A DNA stretch of 64,000 bases, taken from positions 32,147 through 96,146 of the forward strand of contig NZ_JBHUEJ010000004.1 of the NCBI RefSeq assembly GCF_042680565.1, written 5' to 3'. Below, in pieces: positions 25,718-34,658 of this stretch (position 1 is the first letter of the stretch; each line of letters begins with the position of its first letter). Source of the stretch: Ottowia flava (GTDB taxonomy: Bacteria; Pseudomonadota; Gammaproteobacteria; Burkholderiales; Burkholderiaceae_C). A model generated the notes under the pieces. That model saw nothing but the letters and a program-made list of their open reading frames with translations. It did not search any database and had not been told where the DNA came from. A program made the translations under genes and the position numbers.

Positions 25718-27433
25718 TTACCGGGCCAGCAGCGTGTTCAGCGTGAGGTGGTCGGCCACAGGGCCGAGCACGAGCACCGGCATGAACTGCAGCAGCGTCA
25801 GGATCAACACGATGCCGATCAGCGTGAGGCCGAAGGTCAAGGTCTCCACGGGCAGGGTGCCTGCCGTTTGCGGTGCGCGGTGCTTGGCCGCCAGCATGGC
25901 GGCGATGGCCAGCGGAATCACCAGCGAGGGGAAGCGACCGAGCGCCAGCACGATGGCGCAGCTGACGTTCCACCAGACGGTGCTGTCGCTCAGGCCCTCG
26001 AAGCCCGAACCGTTGTTGGCGAAAGCCGAGACGTATTCATAGAACACCTGACTGATGGCGTGGAAGCCCGGATTGGTGTTTCCGGTGATGGCGGGAATCG
26101 CCAGCGTGACGGCCGTGAAGCCCAGGATCACCAGAGGTTGAAGCAGCACCAGCACTGCCAGCAGACGCACCTCGGGCCCTTCGATCTTGCGACCCAGCAG
26201 TTCCGGCGTTCGGCCGGTCATCAGGCCGGCCAGGAACACGCTCAGCATCAGGTAGACGATGAACTGCTGCAGCCCGCAGCCGACGCCGCCCCAGATGGCA
26301 TTGATGAGCATGTTGACCATCGAGACCATGCCGGTGAGGGGTGCCGACGAGTCCAGCATCAAGTCCACCGAGCCGTTGTTCACCTGGGTGGTCATTGATG
26401 CCCAGATGCCCGACGCATCGGGGCCGATCCGCACCTCCTTGCCCTCCATCAGCGCGGGATCGAGCGAAGTGGCTGAGTAGCCTTCCGACCACAGCGCCGC
26501 ACCCAAGGACGCGATGGACAGCGTCAGCATCACGCCCAGCACCAGTGCACCGAAGCGGCGACGCCCGGTGAACGGCCCGACCATGAACACGATGGCGACC
26601 GGCACCAGGCCGATGGCCAGCACCTCCAGCAAGTTCGACAGCGGTGTCGGGTTTTCCAGCGGCACCGTGCTGTTGGGCCCGTACCATCCGCCCCCATTGC
26701 TGCCCAGCTGCTTGATGGCGACCATGGGCGCGACCGGGCCCAGCGGGATCTTCTGCTCTTTCATGCCCGTCGATGCGTCAATGGGCGTGGCCACCGGGCC
26801 GGCAGCCAGTGTGGCGGGCACGCCCTGCCAGGTCAGCAGGGCCGACCACACGAGGCACAGCGGCAGCATGAAGCGCAGCGTGGCGCGTGTCACGTCCACC
26901 CAGTAGTTGCCCACATCGATGCTGGCAGCATCCCGTTCGCCTTGGGCTTCGGTCGTGTGGCGCCCGCCAAACAGGCCGCGCAGGGTCGCCACGGCCATCG
27001 CCAGCCCCATCACGGGGGTGATCACCTGCAGGCCGACGATGCCGGTCATCTGCGACAGATAAGACAACTGGGCCTGACCGGAGTAGTGCTGCTGGTTGGT
27101 GTTGGTCAGAAAGGACACCATGGTGTGCAGCGCGAGGTCCCACGACATGTTGGGGATGCCGTCGGGGTTGAGCGGCAGCCACGCCTGCGTCATGAAGATC
27201 ACCCAGACGATGATCGCCAGCACCAGGTTGCTCAGCAGGAAAGCGCCGGCGTACCCGCGCCAGCTCATGCCGGTGTCGGCGCGCGCGCCCAGCAGCCGGT
27301 AGATCGGCCGCTCAACCCAGGCGAAGACGCCGTCGCCGGGCAGGCGGTCGCCGCGCATCACCGCTGCCAGGTAGCGCCCCAGCGGCCAGCCCAGCAACAG
27401 CAGCAGCGCGAGCAGCAAGACAAGTTCAATCAT
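25718..27433 (-). CDS. kdpA: Potassium-transporting ATPase subunit KdpA
   Basis: The channel-like, K+-binding subunit, 571 residues with about ten membrane helices. The four selectivity-filter segments are recognisable: TNTNQQHYSG, GSNGGGWYGPNS, WGGVGCGLQQF and FANNGSGFEG. The ATG at 27433 overlaps nothing; only 32 bp separate it from the upstream porin-like gene, leaving no room for a normal KdpF peptide. Confidence 0.95.
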   Translation of the reverse strand: MIELVLLLALLLLLGWPLGRYLAAVMRGDRLPGDGVFAWVERPIYRLLGARADTGMSWRGYAGAFLLSNLVLAIIVWVIFMTQAWLPLNPDGIPNMSWDLALHTMVSFLTNTNQQHYSGQAQLSYLSQMTGIVGLQVITPVMGLAMAVATLRGLFGGRHTTEAQGERDAASIDVGNYWVDVTRATLRFMLPLCLVWSALLTWQGVPATLAAGPVATPIDASTGMKEQKIPLGPVAPMVAIKQLGSNGGGWYGPNSTVPLENPTPLSNLLEVLAIGLVPVAIVFMVGPFTGRRRFGALVLGVMLTLSIASLGAALWSEGYSATSLDPALMEGKEVRIGPDASGIWASMTTQVNNGSVDLMLDSSAPLTGMVSMVNMLINAIWGGVGCGLQQFIVYLMLSVFLAGLMTGRTPELLGRKIEGPEVRLLAVLVLLQPLVILGFTAVTLAIPAITGNTNPGFHAISQVFYEYVSAFANNGSGFEGLSDSTVWWNVSCAIVLALGRFPSLVIPLAIAAMLAAKHRAPQTAGTLPVETLTFGLTLIGIVLILTLLQFMPVLVLGPVADHLTLNTLLAR

Positions 27434-27465
27434 GGTCAATCACTCCAGGGGGAAAGCGCGGGTCA

Positions 27466-28173
27466 TCAGAAAGCTCCCTGCAGGGCCAGTTCGGCGCGCG
27501 TGCCGGCCATGCCGGGAAAAAGGCGCCGCGCGGCCGCATCGGTGGCGTGCACGGTCAGCCGAGCCTCGAAAGGCGCCTTGAAAGCCCACACCACGCCGAC
27601 CGAGCCGTGCGTGTAGCTGGGCGCATGGGCGCGATCGAGCAGGTAGCGCGCGAGCGTGACTTCTGCGCGCCACTGCTCGTTGAGCGGATGGCGTGCCCCC
27701 AGCAGCACGTAGGTGCCGTGGCCACCGCTGGCCATGGCGTTGCTCGAGTGGCCGACGGACAGCCAGGCACGGTCGCGCCAGGACAGCGCCAGATTCACCT
27801 CGTTCCAGTTCAGTGCGGCGTTGGCGCGCGGGTATTGATAGCGCAGGCCATACAGGTCCAGCGCCCAGTCGTCGGACAGCTTGCCCGCCCATCCCAGCGC
27901 CAGATCGAATTCACTGGCGGCGCCGTTATCGGGCCGGAACTTGACGTTGGAGCCCCACACCGAGGCGTACAGCCCTGACGGAAGCGCGTATTTCACGCCC
28001 ACCTGCGCAGCGGGTGACTGACGGGTCTGGGACGAGCCGCGCCAGACATAGTCGGTGGTCAAGGTGACGGTGCCCGAAAACTGGGCGGCTGCACTGGTGG
28101 GGCAGCTCAGGAAGATCATGCCGCCCGTCGCTGCGGCAAGCGCAGACAGGGGCCGAATCGGTGCGGATCGCAT
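27466..28173 (-). CDS. TorF-family putative porin at the head of the kdp operon
   Basis: An exported beta-barrel-like protein, 235 residues, with a signal peptide ending near TSAAAQ at residue 31. The mature start GTVTLTTDYVWRGSSQT and the block YALPSGLYASVWGSNV match the TorF/Gcw_chp group of putative outer-membrane porins. It is the first gene on the kdp strand, 32 bp before kdpA, so it is probably co-expressed. A role in letting K+ across the outer membrane under limitation is inference. Confidence 0.85.
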   Translation of the reverse strand: MRSAPIRPLSALAAATGGMIFLSCPTSAAAQFSGTVTLTTDYVWRGSSQTRQSPAAQVGVKYALPSGLYASVWGSNVKFRPDNGAASEFDLALGWAGKLSDDWALDLYGLRYQYPRANAALNWNEVNLALSWRDRAWLSVGHSSNAMASGGHGTYVLLGARHPLNEQWRAEVTLARYLLDRAHAPSYTHGSVGVVWAFKAPFEARLTVHATDAAARRLFPGMAGTRAELALQGAF

Positions 28174-28384
28174 AGCCAATGGAAACAGTCGGATGGCGAA
28201 ATTGCCGATTCAAAGTATTCGTCCGAGGCCCGTAAACTTTCCATTCGTGAACGGCCGGTGGCCATAAGTTCTGCGTAAATTTTTGGGGCGCGCGGGCGGA
28301 CTTTTGGGCTGCTGGCGGACGCCAGCAGCGCGCCCTGCAGGGCCAGGCGGGATTGGTCACAATCGTCGGTTCCCTCATGCGCCC

Positions 28385-29128
28385 ATGACCTCGTTCACTC
28401 CCCTGTCCAAGCTGCCCAACTTCGATCCCCGCCGCGTGCCCATCACTGGCGTGGATACCCAGCTGCCGGCCATCCCGGCCGAGCGCCTGACACCCGACGC
28501 GTTGCGTGCGCGGTTTCAGCAGCCGCCCGCCTGGCAGCCCGAGTTGCGGCAGGAGCCGCGCTTCGCCGACCGGGCGCCAGCGGCAGCCGCCGTGCTGGTC
28601 CCACTGGTCGAGCGCGCCGGTGGCCTGTCGGTCTTGCTGACCGAGCGCACGCAGAATCTGTCGACCCATTCCGGCCAAGTTGCCTTTCCCGGCGGCAAGG
28701 TCGATCCGGAAGACGTGGACGTGGACGATGCGGCGCTGCGCGAAGCGCAGGAAGAGGTCGATCTGCCGCGCAGTCACGTCGACGTGATCGGCCGACTGCC
28801 CGTCTACATCACCGGCACGCAGTTCATCGTCACGCCCGTGGTGGCGTTGGTGCGGCCCGGTTTCGTGCTGCATCCCAACCCCGACGAGGTGGCACACGCC
28901 TTTGAGGTGCCGCTGGCGTTCCTGATGAACCCTGCGCACCACCGCCGTCACCGGCTGGAATGGGAGGGCAACGCGCGCGAGTGGTTCTCGATGCCTTACA
29001 TTGAGCGCGTGCAGGTCGAGCCGCGCGCCGGTGAGTCGCCGCCGACACCCGACACCGAGGTCGAGCGCTTCATTTGGGGCGCCACGGCCGGCATGTTGCG
29101 CAACTTCTACAGGTTCCTGGCCGCATAG
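28385..29128 (+). CDS. Nudix hydrolase, CoA pyrophosphatase type
   Basis: A 247-residue Nudix protein likely to split coenzyme A or similar pyrophosphates. The extended CoA-type motif LTERTQNLSTHSGQVAFPGG precedes the Nudix box GGKVDPEDVDVDDAALREAQ-EE, whose REAQEEV core is intact, although the spacing after the first GG is one or two residues longer than usual. The C-terminus ends FIWGATAGMLRNFYRFL, also typical of CoA diphosphatases. I chose ATG 28385. It is divergent from the kdp operon. Confidence 0.87.
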   Translation: MTSFTPLSKLPNFDPRRVPITGVDTQLPAIPAERLTPDALRARFQQPPAWQPELRQEPRFADRAPAAAAVLVPLVERAGGLSVLLTERTQNLSTHSGQVAFPGGKVDPEDVDVDDAALREAQEEVDLPRSHVDVIGRLPVYITGTQFIVTPVVALVRPGFVLHPNPDEVAHAFEVPLAFLMNPAHHRRHRLEWEGNAREWFSMPYIERVQVEPRAGESPPTPDTEVERFIWGATAGMLRNFYRFLAA

Positions 29129-29172
29129 CGTTCGGTGCGCAGGCCCGCCGCGGGGCTGACTATCATTCCGCC

Positions 29173-30153
29173 ATGGCCTTGTTCGCGATCGTGATGGCAC
29201 TCCTGCTGGAGCAGGTGCGCCCGCTCGCGCCGGGCAATCCGGCCGCGGCACAGCTGCGGCGCTGGGTGCGCGGCGTCGGCCACGCGGTGGACGCCGGCGG
29301 CCGCCAGCACGCTTGGCTGGCCTGGACGCTGGCCGTTATCGTGCCGGCGCTGGCCGTGATGGGTGTGCACTGGCTGTGCCTGTGGCTGGCCGGCTGGCCG
29401 CTGGCGCTAGCGTGGAACGTGGCGGTGCTGTACCTGACGCTGGGTTTTCGCCAGTTCAGCCACCATTTCACCGGCATCCGCGACGCGCTGGACGCGGGCG
29501 ACGAGGAGCGCGCACGCCAGTTGCTCGCGCGCTGGCAGCAGGTCGACGCCAGCGCGCTGCCGCGCAGCGAGATCGTGCGCCATGTCATCGAATATTCCGT
29601 GCTGTCGGCGCACCGCCACGTCTTTGGCGTGCTCGCCTGGTATTCGGTGCTGTCGATGCTGGGCCTGGGGCCGGCGGGCGCGGTGTTCTACCGCAACGCC
29701 GACTTTGCGGCCGGCTACTGGCGGCGCAAGCTGCAGTCGGCCGACCAGCCGATCAGCGCGGCCCTCGGCACGCTGGCGGCTGCGGCGTGGCGCGCCATCG
29801 ACTGGCTGCCTGCGCGCATGACGGCGCTGGCCTTCGCCATCGTCGGCAGTTTCGAGGACGCGATCGACGCCTGGCGCCAGTACGCCACGCGCGAAGGCAA
29901 CGTCAACGACGGCGTGATCCTGGCGGCGACTTCCGGTGCCATCGGCGTGCGGCTGGGCGGCGCTGCCCTGCGGCCGGTGCCGCAGGCGGTGGGCATCGGC
30001 CCGCTGCCGTTGCCTGCCGACCTGAACGACGAACTGCCGGGCGAGCCCGCCATCCCTGCGCATTTCACGCAGGTGGTGGGCCTGGTGTGGCGCACCGTGG
30101 CGCTGTGGCTGCTGCTGCTGGTGCTGCTGACGCTGGCGCACGTATTGGGTTGA
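29173..30153 (+). CDS. CobD/CbiB-family membrane protein
   Basis: A 326-residue polytopic membrane protein of the CobD/CbiB type, the family that attaches aminopropanol to cobyric acid. Supporting features are the hydrophobic start (ALFAIVMALLLEQVRP), SEIVRHVIEYSVLSAHRHVFG in place of the usual conserved block, four or five membrane segments, and a hydrophobic end. No other cobalamin genes are near, and beta-proteobacteria often carry such a solitary copy of uncertain role, close to AmpE-like proteins. The stop codon coincides with the edge of a dispersed repeat. Confidence 0.7.
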   Translation: MALFAIVMALLLEQVRPLAPGNPAAAQLRRWVRGVGHAVDAGGRQHAWLAWTLAVIVPALAVMGVHWLCLWLAGWPLALAWNVAVLYLTLGFRQFSHHFTGIRDALDAGDEERARQLLARWQQVDASALPRSEIVRHVIEYSVLSAHRHVFGVLAWYSVLSMLGLGPAGAVFYRNADFAAGYWRRKLQSADQPISAALGTLAAAAWRAIDWLPARMTALAFAIVGSFEDAIDAWRQYATREGNVNDGVILAATSGAIGVRLGGAALRPVPQAVGIGPLPLPADLNDELPGEPAIPAHFTQVVGLVWRTVALWLLLLVLLTLAHVLG

Positions 30154-30213
30154 GTGGCAAATCGGCCTGTCGCGCTACAGCCACCTACGCAGCCAGCTAT
30201 TGAATAGGTAGCG
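30151..30213 (-). repeat. Dispersed repeat, minus-strand copy after the CobD-family gene
   Basis: Read on the minus strand it opens GCTACCTATTCAATAGC, then TGGCTGCGTAGGTGGCTG and GGCCGATTTGCCACTCA. Its right end is the TGA stop of the plus-strand gene. Confidence 0.8.
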
Positions 30214-30280
30214 AATGTGACGTGGCGCCACGGCATCCGGACAGGCGGGCGCCAAAACGCCGTGTCCCGGTGAATTCATA

Positions 30281-30340
30281 GCCAAATTGGCCAGAAGCCG
30301 TACAACCACCTGCGCAGCCAGCTCCGAGTTTCATAGCGCT
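30281..30340 (-). repeat. Dispersed repeat, minus-strand copy at the LysR gene 3' end
   Basis: Read on the minus strand it opens GCGCTATGAAACTCGGAGC, then TGGCTGCGCAGGTGGTTG and a GGCCAATTTGGC end. Its left edge supplies the stop codon and final Leu of the minus-strand LysR gene. With the copy at 30151 it forms a same-orientation pair about 130 bp apart. Confidence 0.8.
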
Positions 30341-31236
30341 TCTGCCGATGACGCCAGGTGCTCCAGCAACAGGCGCGCGGCCGGCGGCAGCAGCGCTTCG
30401 TCGCGGCAGAAGAGGGCAAAGCGCCGCTCGGCCCAGGCGTCGGTCAGCGGCGTGATGGTCAGACCGAACGCGTTGGCGAAAGGCGTCGCCAGTTCGGCCG
30501 GCAGCACGGCGATGGCCAGACCGGCGCGCACCACGCGCAGCGCCGCGTCAAACGTGGCGGTCACGCCGCGGTAGCGGATCGGCTGGCCCGCCAGCGCGGC
30601 GGCGCGCTGCAGCATCACCTGCACCGCGCTCTCGGGCGGCAGGCTGACGTGCTCGTACGCCAGGGTCTGCGTCAACGCCAGCTGCGGCTCGCCTGCCAGC
30701 GGGTGGCCGGCCGGCAGCACCACGGCCAGCCGGTCGCCGCGCCAGGGCCGGGTGTGCAGTCCGCGCAGGTCGGCCGCGTCCCAGCAGACACCGATCGAGG
30801 CGCTGCCTTCGCGCACGGCGCGCAGCACTTGCGTGCTGACGCCTTCCTCAATGTCGACGCGAATGGCGTGGTGCCCGGGCGCGGCCAGAAACGCCGCGAC
30901 GTCGTCGGCCAGCGATTCCGCAATGGCCGACTGCGTGGCCAGCACCCGCACATGGCCGCGCACGCCCGCCGCGTAGCCGGCCATGTCGCGCTCGATCTGC
31001 GCGGTGCGGGCGAGCAGGGCGCGCGCGTGTTCCAGCAGCGTGTCGCCGGCGGGTGTGGGCTCCACGCCGCGGCGCCGACGCAGCAGCAGCGGCGTGCCCA
31101 CGGTGTCCTCCAGTGCTGCCAGCCGCTTGCTGATCGCCGAGCCGACGATGGCCTGCTGCTCGGCCACGCGGGCGATGCTGCGCTGCTCGCAGACGGCAAC
31201 GAAGAGGCGCAAAGAGGTCAGGTCGAGGTCGCGCAT
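30331..31236 (-). CDS. LysR-family transcriptional regulator
   Basis: A 301-residue regulator. The N-terminal winged helix (residues 1-60: LTSLRLFVAVCEQRSIARVA, ISKRLAALEDTVGTPLLLRR) is followed by the substrate-binding domain from about 90. It is divergent from the lyase/CoA-transferase/Bug set with 108 bp between starts, the classic arrangement for a LysR controlling that set in response to its substrate. The ATG at 31236 opens MRDLDLTSLRLF. The last residues (SSAEAL) come from a dispersed repeat. Confidence 0.92.
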   Translation of the reverse strand: MRDLDLTSLRLFVAVCEQRSIARVAEQQAIVGSAISKRLAALEDTVGTPLLLRRRRGVEPTPAGDTLLEHARALLARTAQIERDMAGYAAGVRGHVRVLATQSAIAESLADDVAAFLAAPGHHAIRVDIEEGVSTQVLRAVREGSASIGVCWDAADLRGLHTRPWRGDRLAVVLPAGHPLAGEPQLALTQTLAYEHVSLPPESAVQVMLQRAAALAGQPIRYRGVTATFDAALRVVRAGLAIAVLPAELATPFANAFGLTITPLTDAWAERRFALFCRDEALLPPAARLLLEHLASSAEAL

Positions 31237-31344
31237 GGTCTTGATGTTCCTGATCGGAACTTTAACGATTCCAAAAGAGATTTGGTGAATCAATTGGGAA
31301 TACCTAGACTGCCACGCCAGACACATCATCAGGAGACAGCCTTC

Positions 31345-32289
31345 ATGACCCTCGCCACGCCCCCGCGCGCCGTGGTTCGCGAAGTCGGGCTGCGCGACGG
31401 CCTGCAGGCCATCGCCCGCACCTTGCCGACCGCGCACAAGCGCCAGTGGCTGCGCGGCGCGCACGCCGCCGGGCTGCGCGAAATCGAGGTTGGCTCCTTC
31501 GTGCCCGCCAAGTACCTGCCGCAGCTGGCCGACACGGCCGAACTGGTGGCGTTCGCGAAGACGCTGCCCGGCCTGTTCGTGTCGGTGCTGGTGCCCAACC
31601 TGCGGGGGGGCGAGGCGGCGATGGCCAGCGGCGCCGATCTGATGGTGCTGCCGCTGTCGGCCAGCCACGCGCACAGCCTGGCCAACCTGCGCAAGACCCC
31701 GGACGAGGTGGTGGCCGAGGCCGCGCGCATCCGCGCCGCGCGCGACGCCGCGGGGGCACACACGCTGCTGGAAGGTGGCGTGGGCACCGCCTTCGGCTGC
31801 ACGATCCAGGGCGAGGTCTCACCGGCTGAGGTGCTGCGGCTGCTGCAGGCGCTGCTGGACGCAGGCTGCGACCGCGTCAGCCTGGCGGACACCGTGGGTT
31901 ACGCCGATCCGGCGGCGGTGAGCCGCCTGTTCGAAGCGGCGCGCCGGATCGCCGGCGACCGCCTGTGGTGCGGGCATTTCCACGACACGCGCGGGCTGGG
32001 CCTGGCCAACGTGGTGGCCGCGCTGCAGACCGGCGTCACGCGTTTCGACGCCTGCCTGGGCGGCATCGGCGGCTGCCCGCACGCGCCCGGCGCCAGCGGC
32101 AACGTCAGCACCGAAGACCTGGCCTTCATGCTGCAAAGCATGGGCATCGACACCGGGCTCGATCTACCGGCGCTGCTGGCGCTGCGGCGCGACCTGGCCG
32201 GCTGGCTGGACGGCGAAGCGCTGTACGGCACACTGTGGCGCGCTGGCCTGCCCAAGACCTTGCAGGGCCGCGCCGCCGCTACCGTCTGA
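31345..32289 (+). CDS. Hydroxymethylglutaryl-CoA lyase-family enzyme
   Basis: A DRE-TIM aldolase/lyase of 314 residues that should cleave a 3-hydroxy-3-methyl acyl-CoA. Residues seen are REVGLRDGLQ at 12-21 (metal and Arg/Asp pair), ADTVGYADP, GHFHDTRGLGLANV with the metal histidines, and the loop GGIGGCPHAPGASGNVSTED with the catalytic Cys. This matches HMG-CoA lyase and its relatives such as citramalyl-CoA-type lyases. Immediately downstream are a CoA-transferase and a Bug receptor, so the natural substrate is probably a branched dicarboxylate activated to CoA. AGGAG lies 9 bases before the ATG. Confidence 0.88.
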   Translation: MTLATPPRAVVREVGLRDGLQAIARTLPTAHKRQWLRGAHAAGLREIEVGSFVPAKYLPQLADTAELVAFAKTLPGLFVSVLVPNLRGGEAAMASGADLMVLPLSASHAHSLANLRKTPDEVVAEAARIRAARDAAGAHTLLEGGVGTAFGCTIQGEVSPAEVLRLLQALLDAGCDRVSLADTVGYADPAAVSRLFEAARRIAGDRLWCGHFHDTRGLGLANVVAALQTGVTRFDACLGGIGGCPHAPGASGNVSTEDLAFMLQSMGIDTGLDLPALLALRRDLAGWLDGEALYGTLWRAGLPKTLQGRAAATV

Positions 32290-32308
32290 CCGCCAGGAGC
32301 CTCTTGCC

Positions 32309-33517
32309 ATGACCGAATCCGCCCCGCCCAACCGCCGCCTGCCGCTCGCCGGCCTGCGCGTCGTCGAGTTCACGCACATGGTGATGGGCCCGACCTGCGG
32401 CATGGTGCTGGCCGACCTGGGGGCCGAGGTGATCAAGGTCGAGCCGATCCAGGGCGACCGCACGCGCCACCTGCTGGGTTCGGGCGCGGGCTTCTTCCCG
32501 ATGTTCAACCGTGGCAAGAAAAGCATCGCGATCGACCTGCACCGGCCGGAAGGCGCCGCCGTGGCGCGAAGGCTGGCGCTGAGTGCCGACGTGGTGGCCG
32601 AGAACTTCAAGCCCGGCACCATGCGCAAGTACGGGCTGGACTACGCCAGCCTGTCGGCGCAGGACCCGCGCATCATCTACGTCAGCTGCAAGGGCTTTCT
32701 GCCCGGCCCGTACGAGCACCGCACCGCGCTGGACGAGGTGGTGCAGATGATGGGCGGGCTGGCCTACATGACCGGCCGCCCTGGCGACCCGCTGCGCGCC
32801 GGCACCAGCGTGAACGACATCATGGGCGGCATGTTTGGCGCCATCGGCGCGCTGGGCGCACTGATCCAGCGCGGCATCACCGGCCGCGGGCAGGAGGTGC
32901 AGAGCGCCCTGTTCGAGAACAACGTGTTCCTGGTCGGCCAGCACATGCTGCAGTACGCCATCACCGGCGAGCCGGCGGCGCCGATGCCCGACCGCATCTC
33001 GGCCTGGGCGGTGTACGACGTGTTCACGGTCAAGGATGGCGAGCAGATCTTCCTGTGCGCCGTGAGCGACGCGCAGTGGGCGGTGTTCTGCGACCTGCTG
33101 GGCTTTGACGACCTGAAGGCCGACCCGCGGTACCACGACAACAACGCCCGCGTGCGCCTGCGCGCCGAGCTGCTGCCGATCCTGCGCGAGCGCCTGGCCA
33201 CGCGCAGCGCGGACGAGCTGGCCACGGCGTTCGAGCGGGCCGGCCTGCCGTACGCGCCGATCCGCAAACCCGAAGAGCTGTACGACGACCCGCACCTGCG
33301 CGCCACCGGCGGCCTGGCCGACGTCACCCTGACCGACGGCGAGCGCACCGGCCAGACCGCCCAGACCACGCTGCTGCCGATCACCCTGGACGGCCAGCGC
33401 CTGGGCGCGGGCGCGCAGCCGCCGCGCATGGGGCAGGACACGACGGACCTGCTCAACGGTCTGGGCTACAGCGCTACGGAAATAGAAGCGCTCTGCGCAG
33501 ATCGGGCGGTCGCCTGA
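32309..33517 (+). CDS. CaiB/BaiF family CoA-transferase
   Basis: A class III CoA-transferase of 402 residues, moving CoA between carboxylic acids. Family blocks are LPLAGLRVVEFTHMVMGPTC, LADLGAEVIKVE, FNRGKKSIAIDL and DVVAENFKPGTM. The catalytic Asp is in the EHRTALDEVVQMMGGL region. It follows the lyase by 19 bp and is followed by a Bug receptor. The likely role is to make the CoA ester the lyase cleaves. The C-terminal residues after LLNGLGYS (ATEIEALCADRAVA) come from a dispersed repeat. Confidence 0.9.
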   Translation: MTESAPPNRRLPLAGLRVVEFTHMVMGPTCGMVLADLGAEVIKVEPIQGDRTRHLLGSGAGFFPMFNRGKKSIAIDLHRPEGAAVARRLALSADVVAENFKPGTMRKYGLDYASLSAQDPRIIYVSCKGFLPGPYEHRTALDEVVQMMGGLAYMTGRPGDPLRAGTSVNDIMGGMFGAIGALGALIQRGITGRGQEVQSALFENNVFLVGQHMLQYAITGEPAAPMPDRISAWAVYDVFTVKDGEQIFLCAVSDAQWAVFCDLLGFDDLKADPRYHDNNARVRLRAELLPILRERLATRSADELATAFERAGLPYAPIRKPEELYDDPHLRATGGLADVTLTDGERTGQTAQTTLLPITLDGQRLGAGAQPPRMGQDTTDLLNGLGYSATEIEALCADRAVA

Positions 33518-33527
33518 GGCCGAAAAC
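33473..33527 (+). repeat. Dispersed repeat overlapping the CoA-transferase 3' end
   Basis: GCTACGGAAATAGAAGC, then a CTCTGCGCAGATCGG core and GAGGCCGAAAACATTC. The left two thirds are translated as the end of the CoA-transferase, and the TGA lies within the repeat. Confidence 0.7.
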
Positions 33528-33560
33528 ATTCCCAACCAAGCATTCCACGGAGACACCACC

Positions 33561-34550
33561 ATGCCACTTCATTCCACGCGGGTTTCACGCCGCCATGCCC
33601 TCGCGGGTCTGGGCGCGGGCGCCCTCGGCGCCTGGTGGCCGTCGCTGGTCTGGGCGCAGGGCGACAAGGCGGTGAAGTTCATCCTGCCGGTCAGCGCAGG
33701 CTCGGGCGTGGACGCCATCGTCCGGGGCGCCGGGCCCGCGCTGGGCAAGGCGCTGAACGTAGCCGTGGTGGTGGAAAACCAGCCGGGCGCGGGCGGCGTC
33801 GTGGGCACCCAGGCCATCGTCAAGGCGGCGCCGGACGGCAGCACGCTGGGCGTGGTGTCGAACAACCACGTGATCTACCCGAGCGTGCTGCGCTCGGTGC
33901 CGTTCGACCCGGTGGCGGACATCACGCCGATCACCATCATCGCCAACTCGCCCATGGTGCTGGTGGTCAACCCCAAACTGCCGGCCAAGGACATGAAGGA
34001 ACTGGTGGCGCTGCTCAAGGCCAACCCCGGCAAGTACAACTACGCATCGTCCGGCAACGGCACGATCCTGCACCTGGCGGCCGAGATGTTCAAAGGCGTG
34101 ACGGGCACCCACGTCACCCACATTCCGTACCGCGGCACCGGTCCGATGATGGCCGACATCATCAGCGGCCAGATCGAGATGGGCGTGATCGCCATGCCGG
34201 CGGTGCATTCGCACATCAAGAGCGGCGCCTTGCGTGCGATCTGCGTGGCGTCGCCCAAGCGTTCCAGCGGCGCGCCCGACGTGCCCACGGCCGCCGAACA
34301 GGGCTTTCCGGCGTACGTGGTCGAAGGCTGGTCGGCCGCGGTGGGCCTCAAGGGCCTGTCGCCCGACCTGGTGAAACGCCTGCACCAGGGTTTTGCCACC
34401 GCTTTCGCCAGCCCCGAGGTGCGCGAAGCCATGGACAAGCAGGGCAACACCATCGTGCTGAGCACGCCCGAGCAGGCCCAGGCGCATTTCAAGAGCGAGC
34501 TGGCCAAGTACGCCGCCATCGTCAAGCGTGCAGGCATCACGCCCCAGTGA
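33561..34550 (+). CDS. Bug/TctC-family solute-binding protein
   Basis: A 329-residue periplasmic receptor with a twin-arginine-like signal (VSRRHALAGLGAGALGAWW), cleavage expected after VWA, and mature start VKFILPVSAGSGVDAIVRG. Blocks GNGTILHLAAEMFKG and HIPYRGTGPMMADI are standard. It is the last gene of the lyase/CoA-transferase set, so its ligand is probably the acid handled by those enzymes. Confidence 0.93.
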   Translation: MPLHSTRVSRRHALAGLGAGALGAWWPSLVWAQGDKAVKFILPVSAGSGVDAIVRGAGPALGKALNVAVVVENQPGAGGVVGTQAIVKAAPDGSTLGVVSNNHVIYPSVLRSVPFDPVADITPITIIANSPMVLVVNPKLPAKDMKELVALLKANPGKYNYASSGNGTILHLAAEMFKGVTGTHVTHIPYRGTGPMMADIISGQIEMGVIAMPAVHSHIKSGALRAICVASPKRSSGAPDVPTAAEQGFPAYVVEGWSAAVGLKGLSPDLVKRLHQGFATAFASPEVREAMDKQGNTIVLSTPEQAQAHFKSELAKYAAIVKRAGITPQ

Positions 34551-34658
34551 AACGGGCCTTGGCGCGACCGGCGGCAGGTCAGACGACCACAGAAAAACTA
34601 GGGTAATTCCCGATCGGTTCGGGGCGGTCAGGATCGACTGCGCCCCGTAGAATCATTA

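Noticed and set aside
27434..27465. Possible KdpF between the porin-like gene and kdpA
   Set aside because: Only an eight-codon frame with no hydrophobic segment fits the 32-bp gap.
28174..28384. KdpE-binding site before the kdp operon
   Set aside because: The region has a TTTAC-like stretch on the minus strand, but no convincing T-rich KdpE site or well-spaced promoter could be defined by eye.
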